A stretch of 64,000 nucleotides of DNA from Shewanella sediminis HAW-EB3. GTDB lineage: Bacteria; Pseudomonadota; Gammaproteobacteria; Enterobacterales; Shewanellaceae. A model generated the notes under the pieces. That model was given only the letters and a program-made list of their open reading frames with translations, was not told the DNA's origin and made no database searches. Numbering within the stretch: the stretch's first letter is position 1; every line of letters begins with the position of its first letter. The position numbers and the translations under genes were made by a program. The DNA lies in the NCBI RefSeq assembly GCF_000018025.1, contig NC_009831.1:4526001-4590000 (forward strand). The letters are read 5' to 3'. Below are positions 17,819 through 27,851 of the stretch, piece after piece.

Positions 17819-18782
17819 CTTGTTTATGCCTTTCCGTGCTGTTCCAGTGACTCATACCTGCACTCATGTTCTCATCATGCGCGTTCTTATCATTAGCGTT
17901 GTCGCCATGAGAGTAGCCATAGAAATAGCTGATCTGAGGGTTACCATGCTGAGGGTGAGGCTGCGTACTGCAACACACACCGAATACCTCGCTGATACGC
18001 GCCTCGGTGAGCACAGACTTAGGCGTCCCATGAGCGACAGAGCGGCCATCATCGAGGAGTAACAGCTGATCGCACATGGCACTGGCTAAATTCAGATCAT
18101 GAATAGAGGTGATCACCGAGATCCCAATCTCACGAAGCAACTCCATGACCTGGATCTGATAACGAATATCTAAATGGTTAGTGGGTTCATCCAAGATAAG
18201 CAGCTTAGGCTGTTGTACTATCGCTCTGGCGATCAGCGCCCGCTGCTTTTCGCCGCCGGAGAGGTGCTCATAGACTTGGCCGGCCTTATGGGTTAGCCCC
18301 ACTTTTTCTAACGCATCCGCAACGAGTCTTCTATCCGCAGAGGTCGTGAGATCGAACGGCCCCTTGTGAGGAGTTAATCCGATAGCAACCAGTTGTTCAG
18401 TGGTTAACTCAAAGTGATGGGGAGTGTCTTGCAGTACCACCGCAACTTGTCTGGCAAACTCTTTTGCAGAGAAGTGAGAAGTATTTTGCCCAAATAGGCT
18501 AATCGTTCCGTTATCCGGCTTAATATAACGATATAGACACCGCAGCAGGCTGGATTTCCCCGCACCGTTTGGCCCTATGATGCCTAACATCTCACCCTTG
18601 GCTAATGAAAAGCTTATATCGGATAGAATCGCCCGGTCATCGGCATGCCACCTAAGGTCGCTGACCGCTAACGCACACGCCTTGTTAACGCTATGCATTT
18701 CATCGCGATGCTCTTTATCACCACTGTTTTTATCCCCACTCATGTTATCAAGAGTAGAGGTTTTTTTACGCCATGATTTCAA
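17808..18782 (-). CDS. btuD: Cobalamin ABC transporter ATP-binding protein
   Basis: 324 residues; the core (about 35-270) has Walker A GPNGAGKSS, Q-loop LQDTPHH, signature LSGGEKQR, Walker B LLILDEP and H-loop SIHD, as in FecE/BtuD proteins. It is longer than the usual 250-260: about 35 polar residues precede the fold (SGDKNSGDKEHRDEMHS) and a His/Asp/Asn-rich tail of about 40 residues follows it. A later start at one of the internal ATGs (MSGDK or MHSVN) is possible. First gene of the riboswitch operon, 276 bp downstream of the aptamer. Confidence 0.9.
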   Translation of the reverse strand: MKSWRKKTSTLDNMSGDKNSGDKEHRDEMHSVNKACALAVSDLRWHADDRAILSDISFSLAKGEMLGIIGPNGAGKSSLLRCLYRYIKPDNGTISLFGQNTSHFSAKEFARQVAVVLQDTPHHFELTTEQLVAIGLTPHKGPFDLTTSADRRLVADALEKVGLTHKAGQVYEHLSGGEKQRALIARAIVQQPKLLILDEPTNHLDIRYQIQVMELLREIGISVITSIHDLNLASAMCDQLLLLDDGRSVAHGTPKSVLTEARISEVFGVCCSTQPHPQHGNPQISYFYGYSHGDNANDKNAHDENMSAGMSHWNSTERHKQDED

Positions 18783-18815
18783 GCCGATAACCTCACCGCC
18801 AACAACATTGACTGA

Positions 18816-19058
18816 AATGTCTTATATGATTTAGCTAACTCAAATGAATTAGCCGGTTTTGCCGGTTTATATGAAAAAACAGGAGAGGAGTGGAATACAC
18901 GACGCGAAGCATACCGCATAAACTCAAGGCATGACGGTATTGCACGAGCTGGCTTTCGTGAATTAATAGAGCAGGACAAAGCGGTGAATAAACCAGCAAA
19001 AAAGCTAAAAAAAGATAGCATGACACTTCCCCTCGAGTTACCCGCTCAAGTTCTTTAG
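18816..19058 (+). pseudogene. Unrecognised reading frame antisense to the riboswitch-btuD leader
   Basis: An 80-codon open frame with protein-like wording (YDLANSNELAGFAG, EKTGEEWNTRREAYR, HDGIARAGFRELIEQDKA, then a Lys-rich stretch). It has no start codon of its own; an ATG at 18817 is out of frame because of two extra bases in the TATAT run, and removing them would give MSYDLANSN... It ends exactly where the riboswitch begins. I do not recognise the family. It may be a decayed gene inserted between aptamer and operon, or chance. Confidence 0.35.
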
Positions 19059-19268
19059 CGACAAAATTAGGCAGGTATCCTGACTCATGGTTTGAAGAAG
19101 TTTCTAGGACTTAGAACCTAGAACCTAGAACCTCTCGGCTTCTTCAAAACACTCACAGTTGCGGGCACAGTCCGGGCTTATGCTTTCGATTCACTAAAGC
19201 TCCCGGTTCCCTTTTAAGTTTGAGTTACCCCCATCTTTCGACAGTGGCTCTCAACACCTGATTTTGCG
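19059..19268 (-). ncRNA. Cobalamin riboswitch
   Basis: On the minus strand, in order: closing stem GCAAAAT, GCCACTGTCGAAAGATGG, AAAAGGGAACCGGGAG, the core ACTGTGCCCGCAACTGTGA, a peripheral hairpin closed by TTTGAAGAAG/CTTCTTCAAA, then the B12-box end GAGTCAGGATACCTGCC and ATTTTGTCGC. These match the conserved AdoCbl/Cbl aptamer. It precedes btuD and the cobalamin operon and should repress it when cobalamin is plentiful. The peripheral hairpin loop (19103-19137) is filled with CTAGAAC heptamers. Confidence 0.93.
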
Positions 19269-19437
19269 ATCCTCTCCACCCACTTAACAGCCAATGTTTA
19301 AAGCTTATGTTCCAAGCTCATGTTTCAAGAGCAGGCTTAAGAGTGAAGAGTGTCTGAGAGCGGTTATTATGCCGCTTTTATGAATTAAGGCAAAGCCCGA
19401 CGCCTGACAGAGGTGAAAAATCATGGTTCTCAATTTT

Positions 19438-19703
19438 ATACCAATCAGTATAAAGATGTGATCGCTCAGCGAGAGTTTAGCGTTTCTGAGGCAAGGCAAC
19501 GAGTGAAGAGCATAGTTATTCTACGTTTAAGCTCGTTAACACAGCATCAGATGCGCTAAAACTCGCCTTTTAGGAGCTTTTTGGGCTGCCTACTTCTTCG
19601 TTGAATAACTTCGAAAGGGAGCACCATTACATCAGTTATCCGCCTCGAATTAGTTTGCCCAAAATAGCTCTGAGTAGATCACTTTCTTATACTGATTGGT
19701 ATT
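19438..19703. mobile_element. MITE-like element with 26-bp terminal inverted repeats
   Basis: The ends ATACCAATCAGTATAA...GTGATC (19438-19463) and its complement (19678-19703) match at about 23 of 26 positions. The 266-bp element has no gene of its own and sits between cobC and the riboswitch. It resembles non-autonomous miniature elements; no transposase in the window matches. Confidence 0.65.
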
Positions 19704-19815
19704 ACTCTTGCACAAGAAAGGGGCACAGGAAAGGCTCGCCACTCTGATTAAGATGAATTCCGGTGCAGTTGAGGCAGATACGAGTGCGTCCCCAGTCTCC
19801 TAACCCGCGGTCATA
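19702..19815 (-). pseudogene. Orphan C-terminal coding fragment, Cys-rich
   Basis: A 37-codon open stretch ending in TAA at the MITE edge reads LGDWGRTRICLNCTG and NQSGEPFLCPFLVQE: protein-like, three cysteines, no start codon. An in-frame TGA and the heptamer array lie directly upstream. It looks like the tail of a gene whose front was lost when array or MITE arose. Family not recognised; chance cannot be excluded. Confidence 0.3.
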
Positions 19816-19824
19816 TCACGCCAG

Positions 19825-19897
19825 AACCTAGAACCTAGAACCTAGAACCTAGAACCTAGAACCTAGAACCTAGAACCTAGAACCTAGAACCTAGAAC
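19825..19897. repeat. Heptamer array AACCTAG x10
   Basis: Ten perfect units (19825-19894) plus a partial one, ending four bases before the stop codon of cobC. Confidence 0.97.
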
Positions 19898-19900
19898 AGT

Positions 19901-20587
19901 TTACCCCCAGTGAAGCTGAGGAAAGTGTGTCCCTTGGGCCGTGGTATAGACAGTGATTTTCACTATCGCCGCGTAGGCCAGGCTCAGTTGAGTATAAAAC
20001 CCCGCGACCCCGCTAACCCCCAATGCACTGGCCATCAGGTGGCGTATGACCCCCGCATGGGTCACCAGCAGCAGAGATTGACCCCGGTGTTGATTGAGTA
20101 TCGACTCCCAGGCGCGATCGATTCTGGCCTCGAAATCCAGCATCGTCTCTCCATCAGGCGGCGTGCTCGCCCACGGGTTCTTCCAATAGGCTTCGATAGG
20201 CCCCGCGCAGTTCTGATACAGGCTCTCTAATGTTTCTCCGTCCCAATCACCAAAGTTCATCTCCTTGAAACCGTCTTCGAGTTTAAGCGGCACCTCTCTT
20301 TTCAGGTAGAGCCTGAGGGCAAATTCACAACAGCGACGCAGGGGGGAGCTGATAATGTGATCGAAACTAATATCCGCGGCTTCGACGGCATCAAACATCT
20401 GCTTACGGCCATTCTCACTCAAGGAGACATCCGTATGTCCCCTCAGGATCTGTCCTCCCTCACACTCACCATGACGCATAAGGTAGAAGGTCGTGGTGAT
20501 CCCCGGATTAGGCGTTGTTTGCTCCAGCTCCTCACGTTCTGCTTCGAGAGTTGCTTCGTGCTCGTGATGGGCTTCACTGCTACTCAT
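19901..20587 (-). CDS. cobC: Histidine phosphatase, probably alpha-ribazole phosphatase
   Basis: 228 residues of the phosphoglycerate-mutase-like branch: catalytic LMRHGECEGGQILRGHTDVSLSENG near 34 (RHGE, phospho-accepting His), SSPLRRC, the Glu motif FKEMNFGDWDGETLE, and VTHAGVIRHLM with the second His. GDWDGE and GHTDVSL are typical of CobC, and the setting beside cobalamin genes supports removal of phosphate from alpha-ribazole-5-phosphate or cobalamin-phosphate. About 30 extra charged residues at the N-terminus (HEHEATLEAEREELEQ) are unusual. It lies upstream of the riboswitch and is probably transcribed separately. Confidence 0.88.
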   Translation of the reverse strand: MSSSEAHHEHEATLEAEREELEQTTPNPGITTTFYLMRHGECEGGQILRGHTDVSLSENGRKQMFDAVEAADISFDHIISSPLRRCCEFALRLYLKREVPLKLEDGFKEMNFGDWDGETLESLYQNCAGPIEAYWKNPWASTPPDGETMLDFEARIDRAWESILNQHRGQSLLLVTHAGVIRHLMASALGVSGVAGFYTQLSLAYAAIVKITVYTTAQGTHFPQLHWG

Positions 20588-20731
20588 AATATTTTTCTAT
20601 CCAGGCTGTTATCGGCAATAGGTCAGGCTCACCTATTTATACCGTCTTTTCGAGGCGGAGAGAATAGCTTTACCTATCACCACCCCCAACCTCTCCCCAG
20701 GCCTCCATTGAAAGCCACAAACCACTCACGG

Positions 20732-23584
20732 CTAAATATGCTCACCCAGATCCCGCTCAAGCTTCTGTAGGTTCCTTGGGAAACGTATGTGATAACAGAG
20801 TCCCTGATTGGGTGAGGTCTCAATCTCAACTTCGCCCCTGAGTTTTTGCGTGACCAAATTGTACACAAGATGGGTCCCCAAACCGCTGCCCCCCTGATTA
20901 CGCTTTGTCGTATAGAAAGGGTCGAACAGACTCTTCACTCCCTCTTCATCGAGTCCGATACCATCATCGCGATAATCCAGTAATACCCAATCATCTCTGA
21001 TTTTTACGGTTATGATGATCTCTCCCACCTGCTCCGGGAGAAATGCATGCAGCAGGCTATTCATGATCAGATTAGTTATAACCTGAGACAGGACACCGGG
21101 ATAGGTGTTACAGCTTAAGCTGAAGTCACAGTCGATCTTTATCTCATGGGGCACCTTCTTGAGTGTCGGCCTGAGCGACATCAATATCTCTTCGAGATAC
21201 TCATTGAGCTCGAACTCCCGCAACTCCTCACTGGATTGATCGACCGCAACCCGCTTGAAGCTCTGAATTAACTTAGAGGCTCGGGCATTATTCTTAAGAA
21301 TAATATCCATGGCTTCGATGCAGGTTTGCATAAAACCTGCAAATTCATCTTCACTGAGCTCACCATCTGAGAACATCTTCTTGACCTCGATCACCTCATC
21401 ATGAAGGTGGGACGCCGCGGTGACACAGACACCGATTGGGGTATTGATCTCATGGGCAATGCCCGCCACCATCTTACCTAACGACGCCTGTTTCTCCGTC
21501 TCAACCAGTTTATGCTGAGCACTCTTAAGTTGATCCAGCGTCGAGCGAAGCTCACGGGTTCTCTCCTCCACCAGTTTTTCCATCTGCTCTGAGTATCGCT
21601 GAGCAAACTGCTCCTTCTCTTTCGAGTAGTTCAGTTGCTGCCGCAGTTGAGCGGGACTGATCTTCAACTGAGCCAGCAACTGGGCATAATAGCGCTCCAG
21701 AGTCATACTCTCTTTCTCTGAATAGATGTTTGATTGAGTGACCACCATATGAGCCACCGCGGCTCCGGTGATACCGCTGAGCAATCTCTCTGTCGCCCTC
21801 TCCAGATAGGCCAGCTCCTGCACATTAATCAGCTCATCATCATTGAGCTCAGCCTCGACTAAACAGGCTTTCACTTTAACTTCAGCCTGTTCGGCAGGTA
21901 GGTACTGCCCAAATATTCCCTTCAGTAACTTCAACTTAGGTTTGAGCTCAATATTACGGGGCAAGGTATCCATAATCGCCTCGTCTTCGGCGACGCGCTC
22001 AGCCATAACATCCATAAACTCGGCGTTATATCTCTGCTCCTCTCCCGTCACCTTCGAGAACAGGCTGCCAAAGACCAAGGCTGTGACGTTTCCCGCCAGA
22101 GACCACAATGCCCCGTGGCTTATCTTATCCATCTCGGTGCCCATCAGGTGTTCGGGGTGCAACCAATAGAGTCCCCATGGCCCTAACTCAAGAATATCCG
22201 CATCTATCCAGCCACTCTTCATTATCGCGGGCAGTAGCAGGCAGTATGCCCACACAATAAAGCCCACCATCAAGCCCGCAGAGGCCCCCTTTGCGGTGAC
22301 CTTAGGCCAATAGAGTCCGGCAATCACTAAGGGGAGAAATTGCAATACGGCGGCGAAGGAGATCATGCCCATGTTCACTAACATGTATGACTCACCCAGA
22401 TAGAGGTAGAACATCTGTCCCGCCCCCAGCACAATAAACACCGCCAGCCACCTGGACTGAAGCAGGTACCTTTTCAAGCCGCTACCCGGATTACTCCACT
22501 GCAGCAGAGGCAGGACTAAATGGTTACTGAACATGGTGGAGAGCGTCATGCCGGACACCATCAACATGGCCATAGAGGCAGAGAAACCGCCGATAAATAC
22601 GAATAGGGTGAGCAGATCCTGCCCGGCAAGCATAGGCAGGGATAGCATATAACTATCCGCCGTTTCCGGACCAAGCAGTAACATACCCGCAGCGGCTATA
22701 GGCGTGATAAAAATAGTCATTAATATCAGATAGATGGGCAGCCACCACTGCACCTTCTTAATATGTTTCACATCGGGATTTTCAACCACCATGACATGAA
22801 ACTGGCGTGGCAGTAACATAAAGGCGGAACCTGCGAGCAGCAGATAACTGACCCAGGTGACAAACTCGGGCTTGGATGACATCCCCTGAGCCGCCTCGGG
22901 CATCTTCTGTTCAAGCAGCTCGAGGATGACCAGTGGAGAATCAAACATCACAAAACCGACAAACACCCCCACAGACAGCATGGCCAGCAATTTAACCATT
23001 CCCTCGACAGCGAGCGCCAGCATCATGCCCGGGTGCCTCTCGGTGGGATCCAGATGTCGAATACCGAAGATAATGGTAAACAGGGCGACGCCCAACCAGA
23101 CCAGCCAGGCAATCTCATTGGCCGCAACACCGTCTTCGGTCTCCAGGACGAGATCGATGGCGGTGTTTATCGCTTTGAGTTGCAGCGCCAGATAGGGAAC
23201 GATCCCCACCATGGCGACGGTCGCGGCGAGGCCGGCAAGGAAGATACTGCGGTTGAATCGGGCCGAAAGGAAGTCGGCGATGCTGGTAACCCTGTAGATC
23301 TGTTTTATCAGCAACACTCGCTGCATCAAGGGCCAGATAACGATCATCAAGAGTGTCGGCCCAAGATAGATAGAGAGCATCAATATGCTGGAACGGGTAG
23401 CGAAACCGACACTACCAAAGAAGGTCCAACTGGTACAAAAGATGGCGAGTGACAGCGCATAAACTGCGGCACTGGTTGTCAGCTTCCTGGCCCGTTCACT
23501 GCCGGACTCGGCCCATGACGCCAGCATATACAGCAGGGCCACATAGGAAAATATCACCAGCAGAAGGCTGGAGGCGCTCATCAT
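20732..23584 (-). CDS. Sodium:solute-symporter-type sensor histidine kinase (CbrA-like)
   Basis: 950 residues. Residues 1 to about 490 form a 12-13-helix SSS transporter-like domain (FCTSWTFFGSVGFATRS, LSARFNRS); 510-700 are cytoplasmic with a coiled coil (EKLVEERTRELRSTLDQLKSAQHKLVETEKQ); the dimerisation box is GIAHEINTPIGV (phospho-His) and the ATPase has NSLLHAF, DDGIGLD and GSGLGTHL. CbrA of Pseudomonas, which couples transport or histidine sensing to nitrogen/carbon control, shares this design. No receiver domain and no adjacent regulator gene, so its partner lies elsewhere. GGGAG precedes ATG 23584. Confidence 0.92.
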   Translation of the reverse strand: MMSASSLLLVIFSYVALLYMLASWAESGSERARKLTTSAAVYALSLAIFCTSWTFFGSVGFATRSSILMLSIYLGPTLLMIVIWPLMQRVLLIKQIYRVTSIADFLSARFNRSIFLAGLAATVAMVGIVPYLALQLKAINTAIDLVLETEDGVAANEIAWLVWLGVALFTIIFGIRHLDPTERHPGMMLALAVEGMVKLLAMLSVGVFVGFVMFDSPLVILELLEQKMPEAAQGMSSKPEFVTWVSYLLLAGSAFMLLPRQFHVMVVENPDVKHIKKVQWWLPIYLILMTIFITPIAAAGMLLLGPETADSYMLSLPMLAGQDLLTLFVFIGGFSASMAMLMVSGMTLSTMFSNHLVLPLLQWSNPGSGLKRYLLQSRWLAVFIVLGAGQMFYLYLGESYMLVNMGMISFAAVLQFLPLVIAGLYWPKVTAKGASAGLMVGFIVWAYCLLLPAIMKSGWIDADILELGPWGLYWLHPEHLMGTEMDKISHGALWSLAGNVTALVFGSLFSKVTGEEQRYNAEFMDVMAERVAEDEAIMDTLPRNIELKPKLKLLKGIFGQYLPAEQAEVKVKACLVEAELNDDELINVQELAYLERATERLLSGITGAAVAHMVVTQSNIYSEKESMTLERYYAQLLAQLKISPAQLRQQLNYSKEKEQFAQRYSEQMEKLVEERTRELRSTLDQLKSAQHKLVETEKQASLGKMVAGIAHEINTPIGVCVTAASHLHDEVIEVKKMFSDGELSEDEFAGFMQTCIEAMDIILKNNARASKLIQSFKRVAVDQSSEELREFELNEYLEEILMSLRPTLKKVPHEIKIDCDFSLSCNTYPGVLSQVITNLIMNSLLHAFLPEQVGEIIITVKIRDDWVLLDYRDDGIGLDEEGVKSLFDPFYTTKRNQGGSGLGTHLVYNLVTQKLRGEVEIETSPNQGLCYHIRFPRNLQKLERDLGEHI

Positions 23585-23685
23585 AAGCTACTCCCGCCTA
23601 TAGCGTTATATGCAGAAGATGCAGGTCTGCAACTTACAATAAACGGGACGAGGGGCTGACTGTCAACGTTGTTCACTGACTAAAC

Positions 23686-23865
23686 CTACTTAACCAAAGC
23701 AAACAAGAACAGAATTAAACACAACCAGATCAGTGTAATACTAAGCAACATGGTCGACAGGCTCAGAGTGAAATAAGTTGAGACAGGCCAGGACGTTATA
23801 AAAAAGGCCAACACCAAAGTTAATATTCTGAAAGCAGGCTGATTATTGATTTTCCTCCACACCAT
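23686..23865 (-). CDS. Small two-helix membrane protein upstream of the SSS kinase
   Basis: 59 residues from ATG 23865, which has GGAGATACC before it; a longer frame to 23910 lacks such a site. The protein is a short polar head (MVWRKINNQPAFR) and two hydrophobic helices, ending in LIWLCLILFLFALVK. It precedes the SSS kinase by 101 bp in the same direction. Short membrane proteins precede other SSS proteins (CbrX before CbrA, YhdT before PanF), so a partner role is plausible (inference); sequence similarity to them could not be tested. Confidence 0.6.
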   Translation of the reverse strand: MVWRKINNQPAFRILTLVLAFFITSWPVSTYFTLSLSTMLLSITLIWLCLILFLFALVK

Positions 23866-24016
23866 GGTATCTCCAGCAAAGGGTCTTTCTAAAGCATAGT
23901 TCAGAGCCACAAAGAGTGGAAAAATCCGTACTGAAAGGGCTAATCTATAGGGGAGTTCCGAGCCGGTTACGGGCTTAAAAAGTCGACTCGACTATCGTGT
24001 GAGTCTGTTCTATTAT

Positions 24017-24040
24017 AGACGTCTATACGTATAAACATCT
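24017..24040 (+). promoter_or_regulatory. MetJ operator: three met boxes
   Basis: AGACGTCT, ATACGTAT and AAACATCT stand head to tail; the first is a perfect met box and the others keep the core. It lies 31 bp upstream of metH. MetJ repression with S-adenosylmethionine is the known mode at such operators. Confidence 0.85.
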
Positions 24041-24070
24041 AAAACTCGTATTCGAAGGCAGGTAGAATTT

Positions 24071-27000
24071 ATGGCCACTGGCACCCTAAGTAACTCAAAA
24101 AAAATAAGAGATATTGGCCCACAGATCAGCCAACAGCTAAAAGACAGTATCCTGATCCTCGACGGCGCCATGGGCACCATGATCCAGGACCGCAAGTTTG
24201 AAGAGGCCGACTTTCGTGGCGAGCGCTTCAACGAGTGGCCCTGCGACGTCAAAGGCAACAACGACCTGTTAGTGCTCACTCAGAGCGCCGCCATCAAGCA
24301 GATCCACAAAGATTACCTGCTCGCCGGTGCCGACATTATCGAAACCAACACCTTCAACGCGACCCGCATCGCTATGGCCGATTACGACATGCAGGAGCTC
24401 TCGGCAGAGATCAATCTGAATGGCGCCCGCCTTGCCCGCGAAGCGGCCGATGAGGTTGAAGCCGAGACAGGCCGTGCCTGCTATGTGGCCGGCGTATTAG
24501 GCCCGACCAACCGCACCTGCTCCATCAGCCCCGATGTAAATGACCCCGGCTTTCGTAATGTCAGCTTCGACGAGCTGGTCGAGGCCTATATCGAGTCTAT
24601 CGATGCGCTTATCGAAGGTGGCTCGGATATCATCATGGTGGAAACCATCTTCGATACCCTGAACGCCAAGGCCGCACTGTTTGCCATCGAAACCGTGTTC
24701 GAGAACTTAGGTACGCGCCTGCCTATCATGATCTCAGGCACCATCACAGATGCGTCGGGTCGCACCCTGACAGGCCAGACAACCGAGGCCTTCTACAACT
24801 CGCTGCGCCATGTAAAGCCGCTGTCTATCGGCCTTAACTGTGCACTGGGCCCGAAAGAGCTGCGTGCCTACGTCGAAGAGCTATCGAAAATATCCGAGTG
24901 TTATGTCTCGGCGCACCCCAATGCGGGCCTGCCGAACGAGTTTGGTGGCTACGACGAGACGCCCGCCGAGATGGCCGAAGTCATAGGCCAGTGGGCCGAA
25001 GAGGGATTTTTAAATATCGTCGGCGGCTGCTGCGGCACCACGCCCGACCATATCCGCGCGATCCGCGAAGCCGTCATCAAACACCCGGCGCGCGCCCTGC
25101 CCGACATCCCGGTGGCCTGCCGTCTGTCAGGCCTCGAGCCGCTCACCATAGATGCCAACTCGCTGTTTCTGAACGTGGGTGAACGCACCAACGTCACCGG
25201 CTCGGCCAAGTTTCTGCGGCTGATCAAGACCGGCGAATATGAGGAGGCGCTCTCTGTCGCCCGTGATCAGGTGGAGAACGGCGCACAGATCATCGATATC
25301 AACATGGATGAAGGCATGCTCGACGGCGTCGAGATGATGCACAAATTTCTCAACCTTATCGCCTCCGAGCCCGACATCTCACGTGTGCCTATCATGATCG
25401 ACTCCTCGAAGTGGGAGGTGATCGAAGCGGGCCTCAAGTGTATTCAGGGTAAAGGCATCGTCAACTCCATCTCCCTTAAAGAGGGTGAGGAGAAGTTTAT
25501 TCAGCAGGCCAAGCTGGTTAAACGCTACGGCGCCGCGGCGATTATCATGGCGTTCGATGAAGAGGGACAGGCCGACACCAAGGCACGTAAAATTGAGATC
25601 TGTACCCGTGCCTATCGTGTGCTGGTAGATAAAGTGGGCTTCCCGCCGGAAGACATCATCTTCGATCCCAACATCTTCGCCATCGCCACGGGTATCGACG
25701 AGCACGACAACTATGCGGTCGACTTTATCGAGGCCACCCGTGAAATTAAACGCACCCTGCCCCACGCCATGATCTCCGGCGGAGTATCAAACGTCTCCTT
25801 CTCGTTCCGCGGTAACAACCCCGTACGAGAGGCGATTCACGCCGTCTTCCTCTATCACGCCATTCAGGCGGGCATGGACATGGGTATCGTCAACGCGGGT
25901 CAGCTGGCCATCTATGACGATATCGATGCAGAGTTAAAAGAGAGAGTAGAGGCGATTGTCCAAAACTTGCCCTGCACCGCTCTTGGTTCAGATGGCAGCG
26001 AAACCAACAACACCGAGCTTTTATTAGAGGTCGCAGAGAGGTTCCGCGGGGATGGCAGTCAAACCGCCAAGAAGGAAGATCTGGAGTGGCGCAGCTGGGA
26101 TGTCAATAAACGTCTTGCCCATGCACTGGTTAAAGGGATCACCGACTTTATCGATGAAGACACCGAAGAGGCGCGAGCCAATGCCTCCCGTCCGCTGGAT
26201 GTCATCGAAGGGCCTCTGATGGACGGTATGAATATCGTCGGCGACCTGTTCGGCTCGGGTAAGATGTTCTTGCCTCAGGTGGTGAAATCGGCTCGGGTGA
26301 TGAAGAAGGCCGTGGCCTACCTTAACCCCTATATCGAAAAAGAGAAGGTACCGGGTCAGTCAAACGGCAAGATCTTGATGGTGACGGTAAAGGGCGACGT
26401 ACACGATATCGGTAAGAACATCGTCGGCGTGGTGCTGGCCTGTAACGGCTATGAGGTGATAGACCTTGGCGTGATGGTGCCGGTGGAGAAGATCATCGAA
26501 GTGGCCAAGGCGGAGAATGTCGACATCATAGGTATGTCCGGCCTTATCACTCCGAGCCTCGATGAGATGGTGCATAACGTAAAATCGTTCCATAAGGCAG
26601 GGCTCACCATACCCTCGATTATCGGCGGTGCTACCTGCTCGAAAATTCATACCGCGGTCAAGATTGCCCCCCACTCCCCCGAGGGCGCCATCTATATCGC
26701 CGACGCCTCCCGCGCCGTACCTATGGTATCTAAACTCATCAATAACGAGACTCGCCAGGCGACCATAGATGAGGCCTATCAAGAATATGACATCATGCGC
26801 GAAAAGCGTCTGTCACAGGCGAAACGCAAAGAGATCACCACCATTGCGGCGGCCCGTGATAACCGCTGCCAACACGACTGGGAAAACTACACTCCATTTG
26901 TCCCTAACCAGCTTGGTCGTCAGGTGTTCGATGACTACCCGCTCGAAGACTTAGTCGATCGCATCGACTGGACGCCGTTTTTCCGCAGCTGGGAGCTTCA

Positions 27001-27829
27001 TGGACATTTTCCACGTATTTTAGATGACGAAGTGGTCGGCGCAGAGGCACGTAAGCTGTTCCATGATGGCAAGGCCATGCTTGAGAAGATCATCGATGAG
27101 AAGTGGCTCACCGCCAAGGCCGTCATCGGCCTGTTCCCGGCCAACACGGTGAACCATGACGATATCGAACTCTACTCTTGTGATGGGACGGACGAAACCC
27201 GCGAGAAACCAATAATGACCACCCATCACCTGCGTATGCAGATAGAGCGTGTGGGTAACGACAACTTCTGTCTCGCCGACTTTGTCGCGCCGAAAGACTC
27301 TGGCGTTGCCGATTACATGGGCGGCTTTGCAGTCACCGCAGGTCATGGCATCGACGAGCATATCGAGCGCTTCGAAGCCGATCACGATGACTACAATGCC
27401 ATCATGCTCAAGAGTCTCGCCGACCGTCTGGCCGAAGCCTTCGCCGAGCGTATGCACGAACGGGTACGTAAGGAGTTCTGGGGCTACGCCAGTGATGAGG
27501 CGCTCGATAATGAAGCGCTGATCCGCGAGAAGTACAAGGGCATTCGTCCTGCACCGGGGTATCCGGCCTGCCCCGATCACACCGAGAAGGGTCTGCTTTG
27601 GGACCTGCTTAAGCCCGATGAGACGATCGATCTTAACATCACCGAAAGCTACGCCATGTTCCCGACGGCGGCAGTATCAGGCTGGTACTTCGCCCATCCT
27701 AAGTCGCGTTACTTTGGCGTGACCAATATTGGCCGGGATCAGGTAGAGGATTATGCGGCGCGTAAGGGGATGAGTGTGGCAGAAACAGAGCGGTGGTTGG
27801 CACCAGTGTTGGATTATGATCCTGAGTGA
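24071..27829 (+). CDS. metH: Cobalamin-dependent methionine synthase
   Basis: 1252 residues with all modules: homocysteine domain with Zn ligands (GLNC near 255 and [10 protein letters not shown] near 320), methyltetrahydrofolate domain ([11 protein letters not shown], about 365-630), cobalamin cap and Rossmann domain with [14 protein letters not shown] (His lower ligand, about 770) and GGATCS, and the C-terminal S-adenosylmethionine activation domain (about 920-1240, [12 protein letters not shown]). It methylates homocysteine using methylcobalamin made by the neighbouring genes. Controlled by the MetJ operator upstream. The start has AGGCAGG before ATG 24071. Codons are markedly GC-richer than in the 27.8-46 kb region, as expected of a well-expressed core gene. 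Confidence 0.98.
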   Translation: MATGTLSNSKKIRDIGPQISQQLKDSILILDGAMGTMIQDRKFEEADFRGERFNEWPCDVKGNNDLLVLTQSAAIKQIHKDYLLAGADIIETNTFNATRIAMADYDMQELSAEINLNGARLAREAADEVEAETGRACYVAGVLGPTNRTCSISPDVNDPGFRNVSFDELVEAYIESIDALIEGGSDIIMVETIFDTLNAKAALFAIETVFENLGTRLPIMISGTITDASGRTLTGQTTEAFYNSLRHVKPLSIGLNCALGPKELRAYVEELSKISECYVSAHPNAGLPNEFGGYDETPAEMAEVIGQWAEEGFLNIVGGCCGTTPDHIRAIREAVIKHPARALPDIPVACRLSGLEPLTIDANSLFLNVGERTNVTGSAKFLRLIKTGEYEEALSVARDQVENGAQIIDINMDEGMLDGVEMMHKFLNLIASEPDISRVPIMIDSSKWEVIEAGLKCIQGKGIVNSISLKEGEEKFIQQAKLVKRYGAAAIIMAFDEEGQADTKARKIEICTRAYRVLVDKVGFPPEDIIFDPNIFAIATGIDEHDNYAVDFIEATREIKRTLPHAMISGGVSNVSFSFRGNNPVREAIHAVFLYHAIQAGMDMGIVNAGQLAIYDDIDAELKERVEAIVQNLPCTALGSDGSETNNTELLLEVAERFRGDGSQTAKKEDLEWRSWDVNKRLAHALVKGITDFIDEDTEEARANASRPLDVIEGPLMDGMNIVGDLFGSGKMFLPQVVKSARVMKKAVAYLNPYIEKEKVPGQSNGKILMVTVKGDVHDIGKNIVGVVLACNGYEVIDLGVMVPVEKIIEVAKAENVDIIGMSGLITPSLDEMVHNVKSFHKAGLTIPSIIGGATCSKIHTAVKIAPHSPEGAIYIADASRAVPMVSKLINNETRQATIDEAYQEYDIMREKRLSQAKRKEITTIAAARDNRCQHDWENYTPFVPNQLGRQVFDDYPLEDLVDRIDWTPFFRSWELHGHFPRILDDEVVGAEARKLFHDGKAMLEKIIDEKWLTAKAVIGLFPANTVNHDDIELYSCDGTDETREKPIMTTHHLRMQIERVGNDNFCLADFVAPKDSGVADYMGGFAVTAGHGIDEHIERFEADHDDYNAIMLKSLADRLAEAFAERMHERVRKEFWGYASDEALDNEALIREKYKGIRPAPGYPACPDHTEKGLLWDLLKPDETIDLNITESYAMFPTAAVSGWYFAHPKSRYFGVTNIGRDQVEDYAARKGMSVAETERWLAPVLDYDPE

Positions 27830-27851
27830 TCATATTTACTCTTTATAGATG

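Noticed and set aside
18779..19026. Minus-strand frames of 63 and 80 codons before btuD
   Set aside because: They overlap each other, have Ser/Phe-rich wording typical of shadows and no ribosome site; the plus-strand frame is more protein-like.
19725..19815. Second cobalamin riboswitch on the plus strand
   Set aside because: GAATTCCGGTGCAG resembles one aptamer block, but the core, the CCCGCAACTG part and the TCAGGA...CCTGCC end are missing; a minus-strand coding fragment explains it better.
24235..27580. Several long frames on other strands or frames inside metH
   Set aside because: They are shadows of a GC-rich coding sequence; the metH frame accounts fully for the region.
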